This document shows, one piece after another, positions 1 through 11,780 of a DNA stretch of 64,000 bases. A program made the translations under genes and the position numbers. The first letter of the stretch is position 1. The number at the start of each line of letters is the position of its first letter. The notes under the pieces were generated by a model, which made no database searches, was not told where the DNA came from, and saw nothing but the letters and a program-made list of their open reading frames with translations. Source of the DNA: CAIWHR01 sp963830485 (GTDB taxonomy: Bacteria; Pseudomonadota; Gammaproteobacteria; Burkholderiales; Casimicrobiaceae); assembly GCA_963830485.1 (NCBI GenBank), contig CAWHNE010000018.1, positions 1 to 64,000 of the forward strand, in the 5' to 3' direction.

Positions 1-37
1 TACGCTACGGCAACCGAAGCAGAGCTTGCGCAGGCGC

Positions 38-62
38 AAAAAAATGGCGGCACGCGGCCGCC
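38..62 (-). terminator. Rho-independent terminator of the atp operon
   Basis: Read on the minus strand, a 6-bp GGCGGC/GCCGCC stem with a 5-nt loop is followed by A and then a run of seven T. It lies about 25 bases past the atpC stop codon, where the operon should end. Confidence 0.75.
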
Positions 63-88
63 TCTTTCGGCAGGTAAGGGCTCGCCGG

Positions 89-511
89 TCAGGCGCGGTG
101 GCGCATCTTGCGAATCGCCTCGATCTGGGCCATCGCGATCGCAAGCTCCGCTTCGGCTGTGGCGATCTCCTCTTTCGAGGTCTTGTTCTGCATCGCCTCG
201 AGCGCCGCCTTCTTCGCTTCGTTCGCCTTCACCTCGTCCAGGTCCTTCGCGCGGATCGCGGTGTCGGCGAGCACGGTGACGAGATGCGGCTGCACCTCGA
301 GAAAGCCGCCGTGGACGAACACGAGCTCTTCCTCCGCCTGGCCCGGAATCTTGATGCGGACCGCGCCGGGCTTGATCTGCGTGAGGAGCGGCGCATGGCG
401 CGGATAGATGCCGAGCTCCCCCAGAACGCCGGGGAGCACGACGAACTCGGCGTCGCCCGAGAAGATCTGCTCCTCGGCGCTGACGACGTCGACGCGGATG
501 GTGTTGGCCAT
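89..511 (-). CDS. atpC: ATP synthase F1 epsilon subunit
   Basis: This 140-residue protein is the epsilon subunit of the F1 sector, the small central-stalk subunit that turns with gamma and can inhibit ATP hydrolysis. The N-terminal beta-sandwich is visible, with the LGIYPRHAPLLTQIKPG stretch near residues 33-49. It is followed by the two-helix C-terminal domain, rich in Ala, Glu and Lys. Length is normal for the family. It is the last gene of the atp operon, 14 bases after atpD and just before a hairpin terminator. Confidence 0.97.
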   Translation of the reverse strand: MANTIRVDVVSAEEQIFSGDAEFVVLPGVLGELGIYPRHAPLLTQIKPGAVRIKIPGQAEEELVFVHGGFLEVQPHLVTVLADTAIRAKDLDEVKANEAKKAALEAMQNKTSKEEIATAEAELAIAMAQIEAIRKMRHRA

Positions 512-525
512 GACAATTCAGCGCG

Positions 526-1926
526 CTATTGAAGGGTCTTCGCTTTTTCGATGGCCTCTTCGATGGGCCCGACCATGTAGAAGGCTTGCTCGGGCAGCGC
601 ATCGCACTCGCCGTTGACGATCATGTTGAACCCCTTGATCGTGTCCTTGAGCGAGACGTACTTGCCCGGCGAGCCGGTGAACACTTCCGCGACGCTGAAC
701 GGCTGCGACAGGAAGCGCTGGATCTTACGCGCGCGGGCGACGGCGAGCTTGTCCTCGGGCGAGAGCTCGTCCATCCCCAGGATCGCGATGATGTCGCGCA
801 ATTCCTTGTACCGCTGCAGCGTCTGCTGGACGTTGCGCGTGCAGTTGTAGTGCTCCTCGCCGACGACGTTCGGGTCCACCTGGCGCGACGTCGAGTCGAG
901 CGGGTCGACCGCCGGGTAGATGCCGAGCGACGCGATATCGCGCGAGAGCACGACGGTCGCGTCGAGGTGACCGAAGGTCGTCGCCGGCGAGGGGTCAGTC
1001 AGGTCGTCGGCCGGCACGTAGACAGCCTGGATCGACGTGATGGACCCGGTCTTGGTCGACGTGATCCGCTCCTGCAATCGGCCCATCTCCTCGGCCAGCG
1101 TCGGCTGGTAGCCCACGGCCGACGGCATCCGCCCGAGCAGCGCCGAGCACTCGGTCCCCGCGAGCGTGAAGCGGTAGATGTTGTCGATGAAGAGCAGCAC
1201 GTCGCGGCCCTCGTCGCGGAAGCTCTCGGCGATCGTGAGGCCGGTCAGTGCGACGCGCAGCCGGTTGCCCGGCGGCTCGTTCATCTGGCCGTACACCATC
1301 GACACCTTCGACTTGCCGAGGTCGTCGCGGTTGACCACGCCGGAGTCCATCATCTCGTGATAGAAATCGTTGCCCTCGCGCGTGCGCTCGCCGACGCCCG
1401 CGAACACGGACAGTCCCGAGTGCGCCGTGGCGATGTTGTTGATGAGCTCCATCATCGTGACGGTCTTGCCGACCCCGGCGCCGCCGAAGAGGCCGATCTT
1501 GCCGCCCTTCGCGAAGGGGCAGATCAGGTCGATCACCTTGATGCCGGTCTCGAGCAGCTCCTGCGACGGCGACAGCTCCTCGAACGACGGCGCGCTGCGG
1601 TGGATCGACATCGAGCGCTCGGCGTCGACCGGGCCGCGCTCGTCGATCGGACGGCCCAGCACGTCCATGATCCGGCCGAGCGTCTTCGCTCCGACCGGCA
1701 CTGTAATCGGCTCGCCGGTGTTGACGACCTTCATCCCGCGGCGCAGGCCGTCCGAGCTGCCGAGCGCGATCGTGCGCACGACGCCGTCGCCCAACTGCTG
1801 CTGCACCTCGAGCGTGAGGCCGATGTCGTCCATCTTGAGGGCGTCGTAGATCTGCGGCATCTCGGTGCGCGAGAACTCCACGTCGACGACCGCGCCGATG
1901 CACTGAACAATGGTTCCCTGGTTCAT
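526..1926 (-). CDS. atpD: ATP synthase F1 beta subunit
   Basis: This is the catalytic beta subunit of F1, 466 residues, which makes ATP from ADP and phosphate at the alpha/beta interfaces. The Walker A motif GGAGVGKTVTMMEL and the signature PSAVGYQPTLAEEMG are present. The frame stays open upstream of the ATG at 1926, but MNQGTIVQCIGAVVDVEF is the standard N-terminus, so the upstream part is not coding. It lies between atpG and atpC in the usual order and shows no frameshift. Confidence 0.98.
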   Translation of the reverse strand: MNQGTIVQCIGAVVDVEFSRTEMPQIYDALKMDDIGLTLEVQQQLGDGVVRTIALGSSDGLRRGMKVVNTGEPITVPVGAKTLGRIMDVLGRPIDERGPVDAERSMSIHRSAPSFEELSPSQELLETGIKVIDLICPFAKGGKIGLFGGAGVGKTVTMMELINNIATAHSGLSVFAGVGERTREGNDFYHEMMDSGVVNRDDLGKSKVSMVYGQMNEPPGNRLRVALTGLTIAESFRDEGRDVLLFIDNIYRFTLAGTECSALLGRMPSAVGYQPTLAEEMGRLQERITSTKTGSITSIQAVYVPADDLTDPSPATTFGHLDATVVLSRDIASLGIYPAVDPLDSTSRQVDPNVVGEEHYNCTRNVQQTLQRYKELRDIIAILGMDELSPEDKLAVARARKIQRFLSQPFSVAEVFTGSPGKYVSLKDTIKGFNMIVNGECDALPEQAFYMVGPIEEAIEKAKTLQ

Positions 1927-2021
1927 GTCTTCCTCAACGTTAATCGGGGACACACCACGTTTTCCGCTGCCGCTTGGCAAGTGTCGCCGCCCGGCGCAAC
2001 GGAAGGAAAGCGTCTGTCCCC

Positions 2022-2917
2022 TTACACCGCCGCCGCGCCGCCGACAATCTCGGCGAGTTCCTTGGTGATGCCGGCCTGGCGCGTCTTGTTGTAGATGAGC
2101 TGCAGCTCGTCGATGATCGTCGCCGCGTTGTCCGAGGCGGCGCGCATCGCGACCATCCGCGCCGACTGCTCGGAGGCCATGTTCTCGTTCACCATCTGGT
2201 AGATGAGCGCCTCGACGTAGCGGAGCAGCACGCTGTTCAGCAGCGACTTGGCGTCCGGCTCGTAGAGGTAGTCCCACGACCCCTCGGCGACTTCCGACTT
2301 GCGGACCTCGCTGCCCGCCCCGGGCGTGCGGAACTCCTCGGGGATCGGCAGCATGCGGCCGTGGCGCGCTTCCTGGCGCATCGTGTTGACGAACGTCGTG
2401 AAGTAGACGTGCACCTCGTCGAGCTCGCCGCCGATGTACTTGTCGAGCAGAAGCTTCACCGGGCCGACCAGCCGGTCCAGATGGGGGCGGTCACCGAGCT
2501 GCACCGCATGCGACACGACGTTGGCGCCGAGCCGGCCCAGGAACGCGAAGCCCTTGGCGCCGATCGCGTGTAGTCGACATCGATGCCCTTCGCCCGCCAC
2601 TCCTTGTGCTGGTTCAGCACGAGGCGAAGGATGTTCGTGTTGAGGCCGCCGCACAGACCCTTGTCGGTCGTCACGACGATCGCGCCGACGCGCCGCACGG
2701 ACTCACGCTTCGCGAGGAACGGGTGCTTGTACTCGGTGTTCGCCTTCGCGACGTGCATCGCGATCTGCAGCGCACGCACGACGTAGGGGCGCGACGCGCG
2801 CATCCGGTCCTGGGCCTTCTTCATCTTCGAGGCCGCGACCATCTCCATCGCCTTCGTGATCTTGCGCGTGCTCTGCACGCTCTTGATCTTGTTCCGGATT
2901 TCCTTGGAGCCTGCCAT
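2022..2917 (-). CDS. atpG: ATP synthase F1 gamma subunit (one frameshift)
   Basis: Gamma is the rotating shaft of F1. The N-terminal part (MAGSKEIRNKIKSVQSTRKITKAME) is in one frame and the C-terminal part, ending IYNKTRQAGITKELAEIVGGAAAV, in another. They join near 2566-2570, where one missing base in GIDVDYT-AIGAKGFAF breaks the frame. Restoring it gives about 298 residues, close to the family length. Both terminal helices that form the coiled coil are intact. Because atpG is essential and everything else is conserved, a base-calling error is more likely than a pseudogene. This is the only break here best fixed by adding a base. Confidence 0.93.
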
Positions 2918-2942
2918 CGATCGGTTCCTTGCCGCCGTCCGT

Positions 2943-4485
<1,543 letters not shown>

Positions 4486-4535
4486 GGTGTCCTCGCGTCG
4501 GCCGGTCGCGTCGCGCCCGTCCTGCTCGTGTGAAT

Positions 4536-5072
4536 TTAGGACCGCAACTGGTTCGCCATCGCCTGCAACTGCGCCCGCACGGACGCGTCGATCACCGTGT
4601 CGCCGACCGTGATCCGCGCCCCGCCCAGGAGCTCGGGATCGACGTTGACCGTCGGCTCGATCTTCTTGCCGAAGCGCTTCTCGAGCGCCCCCTTGAGCTC
4701 CGCGAGCTGCGCGTCCGTCAGCGGGAACGCGCTGTCGATGCGGGCCGTGGCGACGCCTTCCGCCTCGTTCTTCCGTGCTTCGAACTGCGCGGCGATGTAC
4801 GGCAGCAGCGCGATCCGCTCCGCTTCGACCAGCACCCGCACGAAGCGCCGCCCCGTGGCGTCCAGCTTGTCGCCACAGACGGAGAGGAAGAGCGACTCCT
4901 TGTCGCCCGCCGTGAGCTTCGGGTTGTCGAGGGCCTTCGCCATCGCGGGATCGGCGACGACGGCGCTCGCATAGCGCAGCATCGTCGACCAGACCGGCAG
5001 CGCATTGTCCGTGCGGGCGAGCTCGAACGCGGCTTCAGCGTACGGCCGGGCGATCGTCGTGGGTTCGGCCAT
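4536..5072 (-). CDS. atpH: ATP synthase F1 delta subunit
   Basis: Delta (OSCP-like) links the top of F1 to the peripheral stalk. The 178-residue protein has an all-helical N-terminal domain (AEPTTIARPYAEAAFELA) and the C-terminal signature DPELLGGARITVGDTVIDASV. The frame is open upstream of 5072, but MAEPTTIARPYAEA is the typical start. It follows atpF by 11 bases in the usual order. Confidence 0.95.
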   Translation of the reverse strand: MAEPTTIARPYAEAAFELARTDNALPVWSTMLRYASAVVADPAMAKALDNPKLTAGDKESLFLSVCGDKLDATGRRFVRVLVEAERIALLPYIAAQFEARKNEAEGVATARIDSAFPLTDAQLAELKGALEKRFGKKIEPTVNVDPELLGGARITVGDTVIDASVRAQLQAMANQLRS

Positions 5073-5083
5073 GTCGCTTCCGC

Positions 5084-5554
5084 CTAGAGCTCGCGCCGGA
5101 TCGACGCGAGCAGTTCGGCGTGTGCCTTGGCGTCGACTTCGCGCTTCAGGATCTTCGCCGCGCCCGCGACTGCGAGATCGGCGACCTGGTCGCGCAACGA
5201 TTCCCTCGCCCGCGCGAGTTCCTGCTGGATCTCCGCCTTGGCAGCGACGAGGATTCGCTCGGCCGCGACCTTCGCCTCGGCCTTCGCCGCGTCGACCGTC
5301 TCGCTCTTGAGCTTCTCGCCCTGCGCGATGATCTCGGAGCTTCGGCTCTTTGCCTCGACCATCATGTCGGCGATGCGCTTCTCGGTGTTCGCGAGGCTCT
5401 GGCGGCCTTCCTCGCCGGCAGCGATGCCGTCGGCGATCGCCTTCTGGCGCGCGTCGACCGCACGCATCAGCGGCGGCCAGACGAACTTCGCCGTGAACCA
5501 GATGAACGCCGCGAATGCGACGGCCTGCATGAACAGGGTGAAATTGATGTTCAT
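5084..5554 (-). CDS. atpF: ATP synthase Fo subunit b
   Basis: Subunit b forms the peripheral stalk dimer that anchors F1 to the membrane. The 156-residue protein has one N-terminal membrane helix (residues about 5-26, starting MNINFTLFMQAVAFAAFIWF). A long, highly charged helix with many Ala, Glu and Lys residues follows, as expected for a coiled-coil stator. Length is normal. It lies between atpE and atpH. Confidence 0.96.
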   Translation of the reverse strand: MNINFTLFMQAVAFAAFIWFTAKFVWPPLMRAVDARQKAIADGIAAGEEGRQSLANTEKRIADMMVEAKSRSSEIIAQGEKLKSETVDAAKAEAKVAAERILVAAKAEIQQELARARESLRDQVADLAVAGAAKILKREVDAKAHAELLASIRREL

Positions 5555-5590
5555 GGTTGCCTTTCGGCGGTGCGTATGACGGCGACCGCC

Positions 5591-5866
5591 CTATTTGAGC
5601 TGGCCGAGGAGCGGGTTCGCGACGGCGAACCAAAGCGCGAGGCCGACGCCGATGATGAACGACGCGTCGATCAGGCCGAGCAGCAGGAACACCTTCGCCT
5701 GCAGCTGCGGCATGAGCTCGGGCTGGCGCGCGGCGCCTTCGAGGAAGCGCGAGCACATGATGCCGACGCCGACGCAGGCGCCGAGCGCGCCGAGGCCGAT
5801 GATGAGGCCGATGCCGACGCCCGTGTAGCTCAGGATCATCGCGACGAGTTGCATCTTGGGGTCCAT
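5591..5866 (-). CDS. atpE: ATP synthase Fo subunit c
   Basis: Subunit c makes the proton-driven ring. The 91-residue protein is a helical hairpin. The first helix carries the Gly-rich stretch GVGIGLIIGLGALGACVGVG, the polar loop has ARQPE, and the second helix carries the proton-binding carboxylate Asp67 in LLLGLIDASF. There is no sodium-type liganding pattern that I can recognise, so proton coupling is the likely mode. The frame is open further upstream, but MDPKMQLVAMILSYTG is a typical start, with a purine-rich site just before it. Confidence 0.96.
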   Translation of the reverse strand: MDPKMQLVAMILSYTGVGIGLIIGLGALGACVGVGIMCSRFLEGAARQPELMPQLQAKVFLLLGLIDASFIIGVGLALWFAVANPLLGQLK

Positions 5867-5910
5867 GGTTCTTTCCTTTCTTGAGCGGAGGAGGACGGTA
5901 CGCGAAGCGG

Positions 5911-6735
5911 TCAGTGGTGCTCGTGCGCCATCGAGATGTAGACGATGGTCAGCATCATGAAGATGTAGGCCTGCAGCACGACGATCAGGATGTGGAAGAT
6001 CGACCAGCCGAGGCTCAGTACCGCGCCGAGGACGATGCCAGCGACGCCCGTCGCAGCCCACATGCCGAGCAGGATGAAGATGATTTCGCCCGCATACATG
6101 TTGCCGTAGAGCCGCAGGCTGTGCGACAGCGGCTTCGACACGTACTCGACGACCTGGAACAGCAGGTTGAAGACAACGAGCAGCGGCGCGAGCCAGATCG
6201 GCTTCAGGCCGAACGGCGCCGAGACGAGCTCGTAGAGCCAGCCGCCGAGGCCCTTGATCTTGATGCTGTAGAAAATCATCATCGCGAACACCGACAGCGC
6301 GAGCGCGAACGTCGTGTTGACATCGGCGGTCGGCACGCCGCGGAAGTCGTGCTGGTGGAACACGTTCTCGTAGATCCACGACATGATGTCGACGGGCAGG
6401 AAGTCCATCGCATTCATGAACAGCACGAGCACGAAGGTCGTGAGCGCGATCGGCGCGACCATCTTGCTCTCGCCGTGGTAGATGCCCTTCACCTGATCGT
6501 TGACGAAGCCCACGGCGAGCTCGACGAACGCCTGCCGCTTCGACGGTACGCCCGTGGTCGCCTTGCGCGTGACGAGCCAGAGGAACCCGAACACCGCGAT
6601 TCCGAGCACGAGCGTCATGACGATCGTGTCCCAGTGCACCGTCCAGAAGCCGCCGCCCTCGCGCACCGGCTTCGCGAGGAACGTCAGGTGGTGCTCGATG
6701 TACGCGGTCGGCGTGAGCGCGGTGCCTTCAGCCAT
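5911..6735 (-). CDS. atpB: ATP synthase Fo subunit a
   Basis: Subunit a forms the two proton half-channels against the c ring. The 274-residue protein has several membrane helices. The essential arginine lies in the conserved stretch HSLRLYGNMYAGEIIF, and the C-terminal helix ends ISMAHEHH. Its start overlaps the end of atpI by 8 bases, which suggests translational coupling. Confidence 0.97.
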   Translation of the reverse strand: MAEGTALTPTAYIEHHLTFLAKPVREGGGFWTVHWDTIVMTLVLGIAVFGFLWLVTRKATTGVPSKRQAFVELAVGFVNDQVKGIYHGESKMVAPIALTTFVLVLFMNAMDFLPVDIMSWIYENVFHQHDFRGVPTADVNTTFALALSVFAMMIFYSIKIKGLGGWLYELVSAPFGLKPIWLAPLLVVFNLLFQVVEYVSKPLSHSLRLYGNMYAGEIIFILLGMWAATGVAGIVLGAVLSLGWSIFHILIVVLQAYIFMMLTIVYISMAHEHH

Positions 6736-7135
6736 CGACTTGCCTCCCAGGTTTCCGATCGCCCACCATGATCGCCATCCCGAACACGATCACCGCCACG
6801 GAAAACGCGGCGAAGAACGCCGCATGGACGATGCCGCCGTAGGTCCTGAGCACGAGCACGAGCCCCGCGACGATCACGACCAGCTTCCCCGCCTCGGCCT
6901 TCATCATGGCCAGCATCGGCTTGGCAATGCCCGCCGGCCGGCCGTCGCCGAGCGAGAGCCCGAGGATCACCGCGAAGGCCACCCCCGCCGCGACGCTCAC
7001 CGCGCCGCCCAGCAGCGCCGACCACGCGCCCTGCCAGCCGGACCACGCGCCCGCGAGAATCGCGATCGCGAACGTGGCGATCGCCTGCCACAGGAACACG
7101 ATGCGCAACGGTCGGGAAATGAGCGGAGAGTTCAC
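6728..7135 (-). CDS. atpI: ATP synthase assembly protein I
   Basis: AtpI is a small membrane protein that helps assemble the c ring or supplies Mg2+ in some bacteria. This 135-residue protein has four hydrophobic segments, beginning near LRIVFLWQAIATFAIAILAG. Its family is poorly conserved, so the call rests mainly on size, membrane topology and its place as first gene of the atp operon, overlapping atpB. Confidence 0.85.
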   Translation of the reverse strand: MNSPLISRPLRIVFLWQAIATFAIAILAGAWSGWQGAWSALLGGAVSVAAGVAFAVILGLSLGDGRPAGIAKPMLAMMKAEAGKLVVIVAGLVLVLRTYGGIVHAAFFAAFSVAVIVFGMAIMVGDRKPGRQVDG

Positions 7136-7175
7136 GGGAATCGCGGGGTTCGCGGCCCGCCGGAGAAACCTTGCG

Positions 7176-7205
7176 ATTATAGCGATTTATCGCACCGCTC
7201 CGCAA
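7176..7205 (-). promoter_or_regulatory. Sigma70-type promoter of the atp operon
   Basis: On the minus strand a perfect TATAAT (7181-7176) follows TTGCGG (7205-7200) with an 18-bp spacer. It lies about 40 bases upstream of the atpI start, in an AT-rich island, and is oriented into the operon. The -35 match is weak. Confidence 0.6.
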
Positions 7206-7258
7206 TGAAATGCTGCGTCGCAGTGCCTCTCCCCCGCGCTTTGCCCGCGGGCGGCGAA

Positions 7259-7531
7259 TCAGCCGCCGGAGAGCGCGCCGACGATCATCAGCTCGGCCTC
7301 GGGCCGCGTAACGGTCCCGAGGTCGCGCGCGAGCACGCCGTCGACGAAAATCTTGATGTGCGGTCGGATCGCGCCCTGCTCGTCGATGATGCGAAAGCGG
7401 AAGCCCGCAAACCGGGCGTCGAGCTCGGCCAGCGCGTCGAACAGCGTCGCGGCGGGTCCGCGCAGCTCGAGCGCGACGGTCTCGGCGCCGTTCGTGTACG
7501 AGCGCAGCAAGCCGGGAATCCGGACTTGCAT
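7259..7531 (-). CDS. MoaD/ThiS-like small sulfur-carrier family protein
   Basis: This 90-residue protein looks like a beta-grasp protein of the MoaD/ThiS group. It starts MQVRIPGLLRSYTNG, has the central motif LFDALAELDARFAGFRFRI and ends in the diglycine SGG used for adenylation and thiocarboxylate or isopeptide formation. The ATG at 7531 lies 15 bases after the stop of the BNR gene, so the two should be co-transcribed. No E1-like MoeB/ThiF, MoaE or thiamine gene is nearby. The target of the carrier is unknown. It could serve cofactor synthesis or a protein-modification role tied to its neighbour. Confidence 0.75.
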   Translation of the reverse strand: MQVRIPGLLRSYTNGAETVALELRGPAATLFDALAELDARFAGFRFRIIDEQGAIRPHIKIFVDGVLARDLGTVTRPEAELMIVGALSGG

Positions 7532-7545
7532 CAGTCCCCGCCCGT

Positions 7546-8695
7546 TCAGCAGGCCTCGACCGCGTAGATGTGCGGCAGGTTGCGCGCCAGGCACTTCCAC
7601 GTCCGGCCCTCGTCGCGGCTGCCCCACACTTCGCCGCTCGTCGTGCCGAAGTAAACGCCCACGCTCGCGTGCCGCGTCCGCCGTCATCGCCTGCCGCTTG
7701 ACGGTCCACCACGCCTGCGCCTTGGGCAGGCCCGCGGCCTGCCGCTGCCAGGTCCTGCCGCCGTTGACCGAGCGATAGGCCGCGGGCTTGCCGCCCGGCG
7801 AAACGCGCGGCCAGACACTCGTGCCGTCCATCGGGAACACCCAGATCGTGTCCGGGTCGCGCGGGTGCAGCACCATCGGGAAGCCGATCGAGCCGACCGA
7901 CTTCGGCATCGATGCGCCGATGTCGGTCCATCGGTCCGCGGGCCGATCGAGTCGGTAGATCCCGGTGTGGTTCTGGTGGTAGAGCCGATCGGGCATCAGT
8001 GGATGCAAACGCAGGCAATGCGGATCGTGCCCGAACTCCGCATTCGGATCGGGAAGAAAATCCGCGCGCACGCCGTGGTTCAGCGGCCGCCAATCGGCGC
8101 CGCCGTCGTTCGACTCGAAGATTCCGCCGCTCGACATGCCGATGTACATGTGCTTCGGATTGCGCGGATCGATGTTGATCGAATGGAGCTTCGGTCCGTC
8201 GGGTGTCCCATCCTGGTCGCCGCCGCACCACGCCTTGCGGTCCGGATGCGCGTTGAAGCCCGCGACGCCGGACCAGCTGACGCCGCCGTCGGTCGAGCGG
8301 AACAGTCCCTGCGGCGATGTGCCCGCGTACCACGCGCCCGGCTCGGTCGGATGGCCGGGCGCGAGCCAGAACGTGTGATCGACGGTGCGCCCGCTTCCCG
8401 GCTCGAACGCCGGCGGCGGCGCGGCCTCTTTCCACGTGCGCCCGCGGTCGGTCGAGCGGAAGATCGTCGGGCCGAGGTGTCCGGTGCGCGCCGCGGCGAG
8501 CAGCGTCTTCCCGTCGCGCGGATCGAGCACCGCGTGATGGACGATGTTGCCGAGGAACTGCGGTCCCGCGATCTTCCAGTTCCGGCGAGCGGCATCGCCC
8601 ACGAGTGTCCACAGCCCCTTGCGCGTCGCGATCAGCAGCGTCGTGTTGCGCGGCGGCCGTGCAGCGGCCGCGCCCTTGCTCTTCGTCCTTGCCAT
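7546..8695 (-). CDS. BNR/sortilin-like beta-propeller protein (one frameshift)
   Basis: The product is a cytoplasmic-looking beta-propeller of about 382 residues with repeated BNR/Asp-box motifs (RSTDRGRTW near 80, RSTDGGVSW, ESNDGGADW, RSVNGGRTW, and SRDEGRTW after the break). Such proteins are often labelled exo-alpha-sialidase, but no sialidase catalytic triad is evident to me and there is no signal peptide. The frame breaks near 7665-7672 by one extra base. The true C-terminus ends LPHIYAVEAC, just before the MoaD-like gene. Function is unknown; the pairing with a MoaD-like gene is the best clue. Confidence 0.72.
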
Positions 8696-8854
8696 GGAAG
8701 TCCTCCCGATCGCGCGAGCCGGCTACGCTACCGCGATGCCGACGCTGCCGCAAGCGCCGCCAGCCACTCAGCGATACCCGGCTCCGATGCGGGGTTGAAA
8801 TCAGGATCGAACACTGCGATTCTTCCATGTTGATCCCCAACGCAAGGAGCGCGC

Positions 8855-9361
8855 ATGACGATCAAGGTCGGCGACCGGCTGCCCGAGGGCACGCTGTCGG
8901 AATACATCGAGGTCGAGGGCAACGGTTGCACGATCGGCCCGAACCAGTTCAAGGTCGGCGACCTTGTGAAAGGTCGCAAGGTCGTGGTGTTCGGGCTGCC
9001 GGGCGCATTCACGCCGACGTGCTCCGCGAAGCACGTACCGAGCTACGTGCAACACCGCGACGCGCTCAAGGCGAAGGGCGTCGACGAGGTCATCTGCATG
9101 TCGGTCAACGACGCGTTCGTCATGGGCGCGTGGGCACGCGATCAGAAGAGCGCAGGCAAGGTCCGCATGATGGGCGACGGCAGCGCCGAGTACACGAAGG
9201 CGCTCGGGCTCGAGCTCGATTTGAACGCGCGCGGCATGGGCACGCGCTGCCAGCGCTTCTCGATGCTGATCGACAACGGGGTCGTCAAGACGCTCAACAT
9301 CGAGGCGCCCGGCAAGTACGAGGTGTCCGGCGCCGAGACGATGCTGCAGCAGGTCGGCTGA
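8855..9361 (+). CDS. Peroxiredoxin (Prx5-like family)
   Basis: This 168-residue thiol peroxidase reduces hydrogen peroxide and organic hydroperoxides. The peroxidatic Cys56 sits in the motif PGAFTPTCSAKHVPSY, typical of the Prx5 subfamily. The second half has SVNDAFVMGAW, and a further Cys occurs in GMGTRCQRFSM. Length and motifs are complete. It is transcribed away from the BNR gene, and AAGGAG lies a few bases before the ATG. Confidence 0.93.
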   Translation: MTIKVGDRLPEGTLSEYIEVEGNGCTIGPNQFKVGDLVKGRKVVVFGLPGAFTPTCSAKHVPSYVQHRDALKAKGVDEVICMSVNDAFVMGAWARDQKSAGKVRMMGDGSAEYTKALGLELDLNARGMGTRCQRFSMLIDNGVVKTLNIEAPGKYEVSGAETMLQQVG

Positions 9362-9418
9362 GCGCGAGCGCTCGAGCCCAGGCGACGGCGGCCCGCGGGC
9401 CGCCGATTGCTTTCTGCG

Positions 9419-10285
9419 TTACTGCCGAACCGGGCCGCGGATCCGCGCGAGGAGGCCGTCGAGCTGCTCGAGGCTCGAGTAGCCGATCACGAGCCGCCCG
9501 CTCCCGCCGCGTCCGGTCTCGATCGTCACCTTCGCGCCCAGCGATTCGGCGAGCTCTTCCGCGAGCCGCGCGACGTCGGGATCCGTGGGGCGGGCGCCCC
9601 GCCTCGCCCGGGGCTTCCCCGGATGCGCGAGATGGTGCGCGAGCCGCTCGGTGTCGCGCACCGAGAGCCCTTGCGCGACCACGCGCGCGGCGGCAGCCGT
9701 CTGCGCGCCAGCAGCAAGACCGAGGAGCGCGCGCGCATGCCCCATGTCGAGCTTGCCCGCCATCAGGTATTCCTGGACCGGCTTCGCGAGCTCGCGCAGG
9801 CGCAAGAGGTTCGTCACCGCGCTGCGCGAGCGGCCGACCGCCTTCGCCACCGCGTCGTGCGTCAAGCCGAACTCGTCGATCAGCCGCTGCAGACCGTTCG
9901 CCTGCTCGAGCGGGTTCAGGTCCTCACGCTGGATGTTCTCGATCAGTGCGAGTGCAAGCGCTGACTGGTCCGGCACCGCCTTGATGAGCGCGGGCACCTC
10001 GTTGAGTCCCGCGCGCTGCGCCGCGCGCCAGCGACGCTCGCCGGCGATGATCTCGAAGCGCCCGCCCTCGACCGGCCGCACGAGCACGGGCTGCATGATT
10101 CCGTGCTCGCGGATCGACTGCGCGAGCTCGTCCAGCGAGGCCTCGTCCATTCGCGTGCGCGGCTGGTACTTGCCCGGGCGCAGCCGGTCGATGGCGAGCG
10201 TCTGCAGCGACTCCGAGGCGCTCGCGTCGTCGGCGCCCGCGAGCAGCGCGTCGAGCCCGCGGCCCAGGCCCTTCGGTCGGATCAT
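9419..10285 (-). CDS. parB: Chromosome partitioning protein ParB
   Basis: ParB binds parS and spreads by CTP-dependent clamping to load SMC and drive segregation. The 288-residue protein has the N-terminal ParA-contact motif RPKGLGRGLDALL, the CTP-binding boxes around GERRWRAAQRAG and ENIQREDLNPLEQANG, a helix-turn-helix near SRSAVTNLLRLREL, and a C-terminal dimer domain. It follows parA by 28 bases. Two perfect parS sites lie 3.6 kb upstream at 13857 and 13922. Confidence 0.97.
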   Translation of the reverse strand: MIRPKGLGRGLDALLAGADDASASESLQTLAIDRLRPGKYQPRTRMDEASLDELAQSIREHGIMQPVLVRPVEGGRFEIIAGERRWRAAQRAGLNEVPALIKAVPDQSALALALIENIQREDLNPLEQANGLQRLIDEFGLTHDAVAKAVGRSRSAVTNLLRLRELAKPVQEYLMAGKLDMGHARALLGLAAGAQTAAAARVVAQGLSVRDTERLAHHLAHPGKPRARRGARPTDPDVARLAEELAESLGAKVTIETGRGGSGRLVIGYSSLEQLDGLLARIRGPVRQ

Positions 10286-10313
10286 CGTCGTCCCCTCGTT
10301 TCCGGCCGGCGCG

Positions 10314-11141
<828 letters not shown>

Positions 11142-11145
<4 letters not shown>

Positions 11146-11780
11146 ACGGGCTCCAGCACGATCAGGTGTCGCGCGGCGTCGAGCCCCGGCACCGCGAGCG
11201 CGGGTGCGGCAACGAGACGCACGTGCGGCGGGGAGTTGCGCGATTTCGTCATTCGGATACGCACCCTTCATCGCGAAGAGCCGTCCACGCGGAGCGAGCA
11301 GCCGGGCGCCCGCGCGCGCGAACGTCGCAAGGTCGGAAAACGCGCGCGCGATGACGACGTCGAACGATGCGCTCGGCGCGAAGTCCTCGACGCGCACGGT
11401 GACCACCTGCACGTTCGCGAGTCCGAGCTCGATCGCCGCCTGCCGCAGGAATGCGCCTTTCTTCTGGCTTGCGTCGAGCAGCACGACGCGCCACGACGGA
11501 CGCGCAATCGCGAGCGGGATCCCCGGCACCCCGCCGCCGCTGCCGACGTCGAGCACGTGCAGCGAATCTCCTGGCGGCAGATGCGGCAGCACCGTGAGCG
11601 AATCGAGCATGTGATGCGTGACCATCTGCTCGGGCTCGCGGATCGCCGTCAGGTTGTACGTGCGGTTCCACTTCGCGAGCAACGCGAGGAATGCAGCGAG
11701 CTTGTCGGGCGCTTGCGGAGGCAGCGCGATGCCGGCTGCGGCGAGCGCGGCAATCCCCTCGTCGAGATCGATCGTCGCGA

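Noticed and set aside
529..2094. A 521-codon plus-strand frame over atpD
   Set aside because: It is antisense to a fully conserved atpD and has a composition of Arg, Asp and Val typical of shadow frames.
6684..8840. A 718-codon minus-strand frame spanning atpI and the BNR gene
   Set aside because: It is out of frame with both real genes and shows no family motif.
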